Positions 6,020 through 6,873 of a stretch of DNA of 6,873 bases are shown piece by piece (positions within the stretch are counted from its first letter, which is position 1; every line of letters begins with the position of its first letter). The notes below the pieces were generated by a model that was not told the origin of the DNA, made no database searches, and saw nothing but the letters and a program-made list of their open reading frames with translations. A program made the translations under genes and the position numbers. This DNA comes from an uncultured Erysipelotrichaceae bacterium (GTDB lineage Bacteria; Bacillota_I; Bacilli_A; Erysipelotrichales; Erysipelotrichaceae): positions 1 through 6,873 of the forward strand of contig CACZTC010000086.1 in NCBI GenBank assembly GCA_902784015.1. The letters run 5' to 3'.

Positions 6020-6652
6020 TTAATCATTATTATTCTTAATATATGCAAAGCCTAGTGCTTGTATACCACAATTAGCTGATAAAGTGGCGGAAGCTTTTTG
6101 TAGAATGACTTCATCAAATTGAATATATTTTTCTATCTCTTTTAATATTAATTGTCTTTCTTCTTCATTATAACCTGTATGAATCAGGAATAATCCTTTA
6201 GTATCTATCGTTTTTTTATTAGCGAAATTATAGCGAATATATTGAATAATAAGATTATTTAAATATCCTAAGAAGAATCTTTGAACTTTAATATCACCAT
6301 TTTTAATTACTAAAGCAGGAATAAAGTTCAAAGCTTTCACAAAAGCTTTAGTTAATAATGATTGCTTTTTTACTTTTTCAATCATATCAATTGATGGTAA
6401 TAAGAAATTAGTTACAACATTGTTACGATATTCTTCAACTTCTTGAATAACTGTATCAGCATGTTCCCCTTTAGCTGCCATTTGTGCTGCTTTTATTACT
6501 AATAAACCTAAGCCAGAAGTCATACTATTACTATCAATAACTTGTACATTATCAAAACTCTTAGCTGCTTGAAGAGCATTTGCATAGCCTTTACTTAGTT
6601 TAGATGAAGCTGAAAAATGAATAACTGAATTAGCTTCACTTAAACGGTATTT
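6020..6652 (-). pseudogene. DegV family (fatty-acid-binding, FakB-like) protein, N-terminally truncated remnant
   Basis: DegV/FakB proteins bind a fatty acid and present it to the kinase FakA for phosphorylation and entry into phospholipid synthesis. An open frame of 210 codons follows a stop at 6653-6655 and holds most of a DegV protein. It has VIHFSASSKLSKGYANAL (10-27, family form ISSKLSGTY.SA), VIDSNSMTSGLGLLV (38-52) and the C-terminal LIHTGYNEEE and LGFAYI. Full-length DegV proteins are about 280 residues, so some 70 N-terminal residues are missing, including the TDS.SDL start motif. The first ATG (6521-6523) lies in the middle of the VIDS..S.GLG motif, so it is not the original start. 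No GTG or TTG precedes it in frame. The usual C-terminal H.GPG is NCGIQ here. Upstream lies a cut HD-GYP gene in another frame. If translated from 6523 the product would be 167 residues and unlikely to fold as a normal DegV. Confidence 0.75.
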
Positions 6653-6872
6653 TTATTTTACCGACATCATGTAATGGCGTAGCTTTTACTGTTTGCATAA
6701 TATAATCATCAGTTAGTTGATTTCGATACATGCCTTTTCTTTTTAAAGCTTTACATAACATTTCAACATAATGTTGTGTACTTTTTACATGTCTTCCTGT
6801 TGAATTATCACGCTCTTCAATTAATGTTGCCATACCAACGATGACGGCATTTTGAATATGCGTAATCTGTTC
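6636..6872 (-). pseudogene. HD-GYP domain protein (cyclic-di-nucleotide phosphodiesterase type), C-terminally truncated and running off the right edge
   Basis: The frame is open to the right edge, so the ATG at 6831-6833 is internal and not the true start. The 78 visible residues match the start of an HD-GYP domain: ITHIQNAVIVGMATLIEERD (3-22), NSTGRHV with a metal-ligand His28, and PLHDVGKIKIP (66-76) with His68-Asp69 and Lys72. A normal domain goes on with P..IL.KPG.L, the HH motif and the GYP motif for about another 100 residues. Here it breaks off after KIKIP with FK and a TGA. Reading TGA as Trp would add only two residues before a TAA. The metal site is incomplete, so c-di-GMP hydrolysis is not expected. 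The sequence continues directly into a DegV remnant one frame away. Unseen upstream sensor domains are likely for this family. Confidence 0.75.
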
Positions 6873-6873
6873 A

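Noticed and set aside
6521..6523. ATG as the genuine start of a short 167-residue DegV protein
   Set aside because: The frame is open for 43 more codons upstream, and these encode conserved DegV sequence (SSKLS.GY..AL and VIDS). The ATG is an internal Met within a family motif.
6636..6638. TGA read as Trp (Mycoplasma-type code) to rescue the HD-GYP frame
   Set aside because: The next in-frame stop, a TAA, follows after one more codon, and all other genes use TGG for Trp.
6831..6833. ATG as the start of a 65-residue HD protein
   Set aside because: The frame continues upstream to the window edge with HD-GYP-like sequence (EQITHIQNAVIVG), so the Met is internal.

Overview
This is an AT-rich, gene-dense window using the standard bacterial code: Trp is TGG, and no TGA needs to be read through. 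Gene content and low GC suggest a low-GC Gram-positive or Mollicutes-related lineage (Bacillota, e.g. Erysipelotrichia or uncultured gut Bacilli). That placement rests on gene style alone. The genes are a fused ABC exporter, a YbaK deacylase, a GCC-type Lgt-like protein, a MacB/LolD-type ABC ATPase, a butyrate kinase, a DegV protein and an HD-GYP protein.

Layout, left to right. Positions 1-3516 hold a four-gene block, all on the minus strand and read from right to left: a fused ABC exporter, a YbaK-type Cys-tRNA(Pro) deacylase, an Lgt-like membrane protein, and the N-terminal half of an ABC ATPase cut by the left window edge. Gaps are 2, 41 and 26 nt, so this is probably one operon read from a promoter next to the exporter start. 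An 86-bp divergent intergenic region (3517-3602) separates it from a butyrate-kinase-family gene on the plus strand (3603-4718). That gene ends in a strong hairpin terminator that begins inside its own last codons. The terminator is shared by a convergent minus-strand gene (4736-5983) for a membrane protein with four TM segments, an EF-Tu-domain-II-like barrel and an SseB-like C-terminal domain.

At the right end, positions 6020-6873 hold two broken minus-strand genes abutting at about 6636-6655. One is an HD-GYP phosphodiesterase domain cut off just after its HD motif. The other is a DegV-family (fatty-acid-binding) gene lacking its N-terminal part and start codon. They are in different frames, so this looks like a deletion junction or an assembly chimera.

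Two genes (exporter and SseB-like membrane protein) have a perfect TGn extended -10 element ending only 9 and 7 nt before the ATG, with no Shine-Dalgarno sequence. The butyrate kinase and lgt starts show weaker versions of the same arrangement. By contrast, the operon-internal ABC ATPase has a G-rich ribosome-binding site. This suggests leaderless or near-leaderless mRNAs for first genes. I see no tRNA, rRNA, CRISPR array, insertion sequence or riboswitch. No defence or otherwise obviously new multi-gene system is evident; the most notable items are the start-site pattern, the unusual three-part membrane protein, the Lgt variant and the broken HD-GYP/DegV junction.
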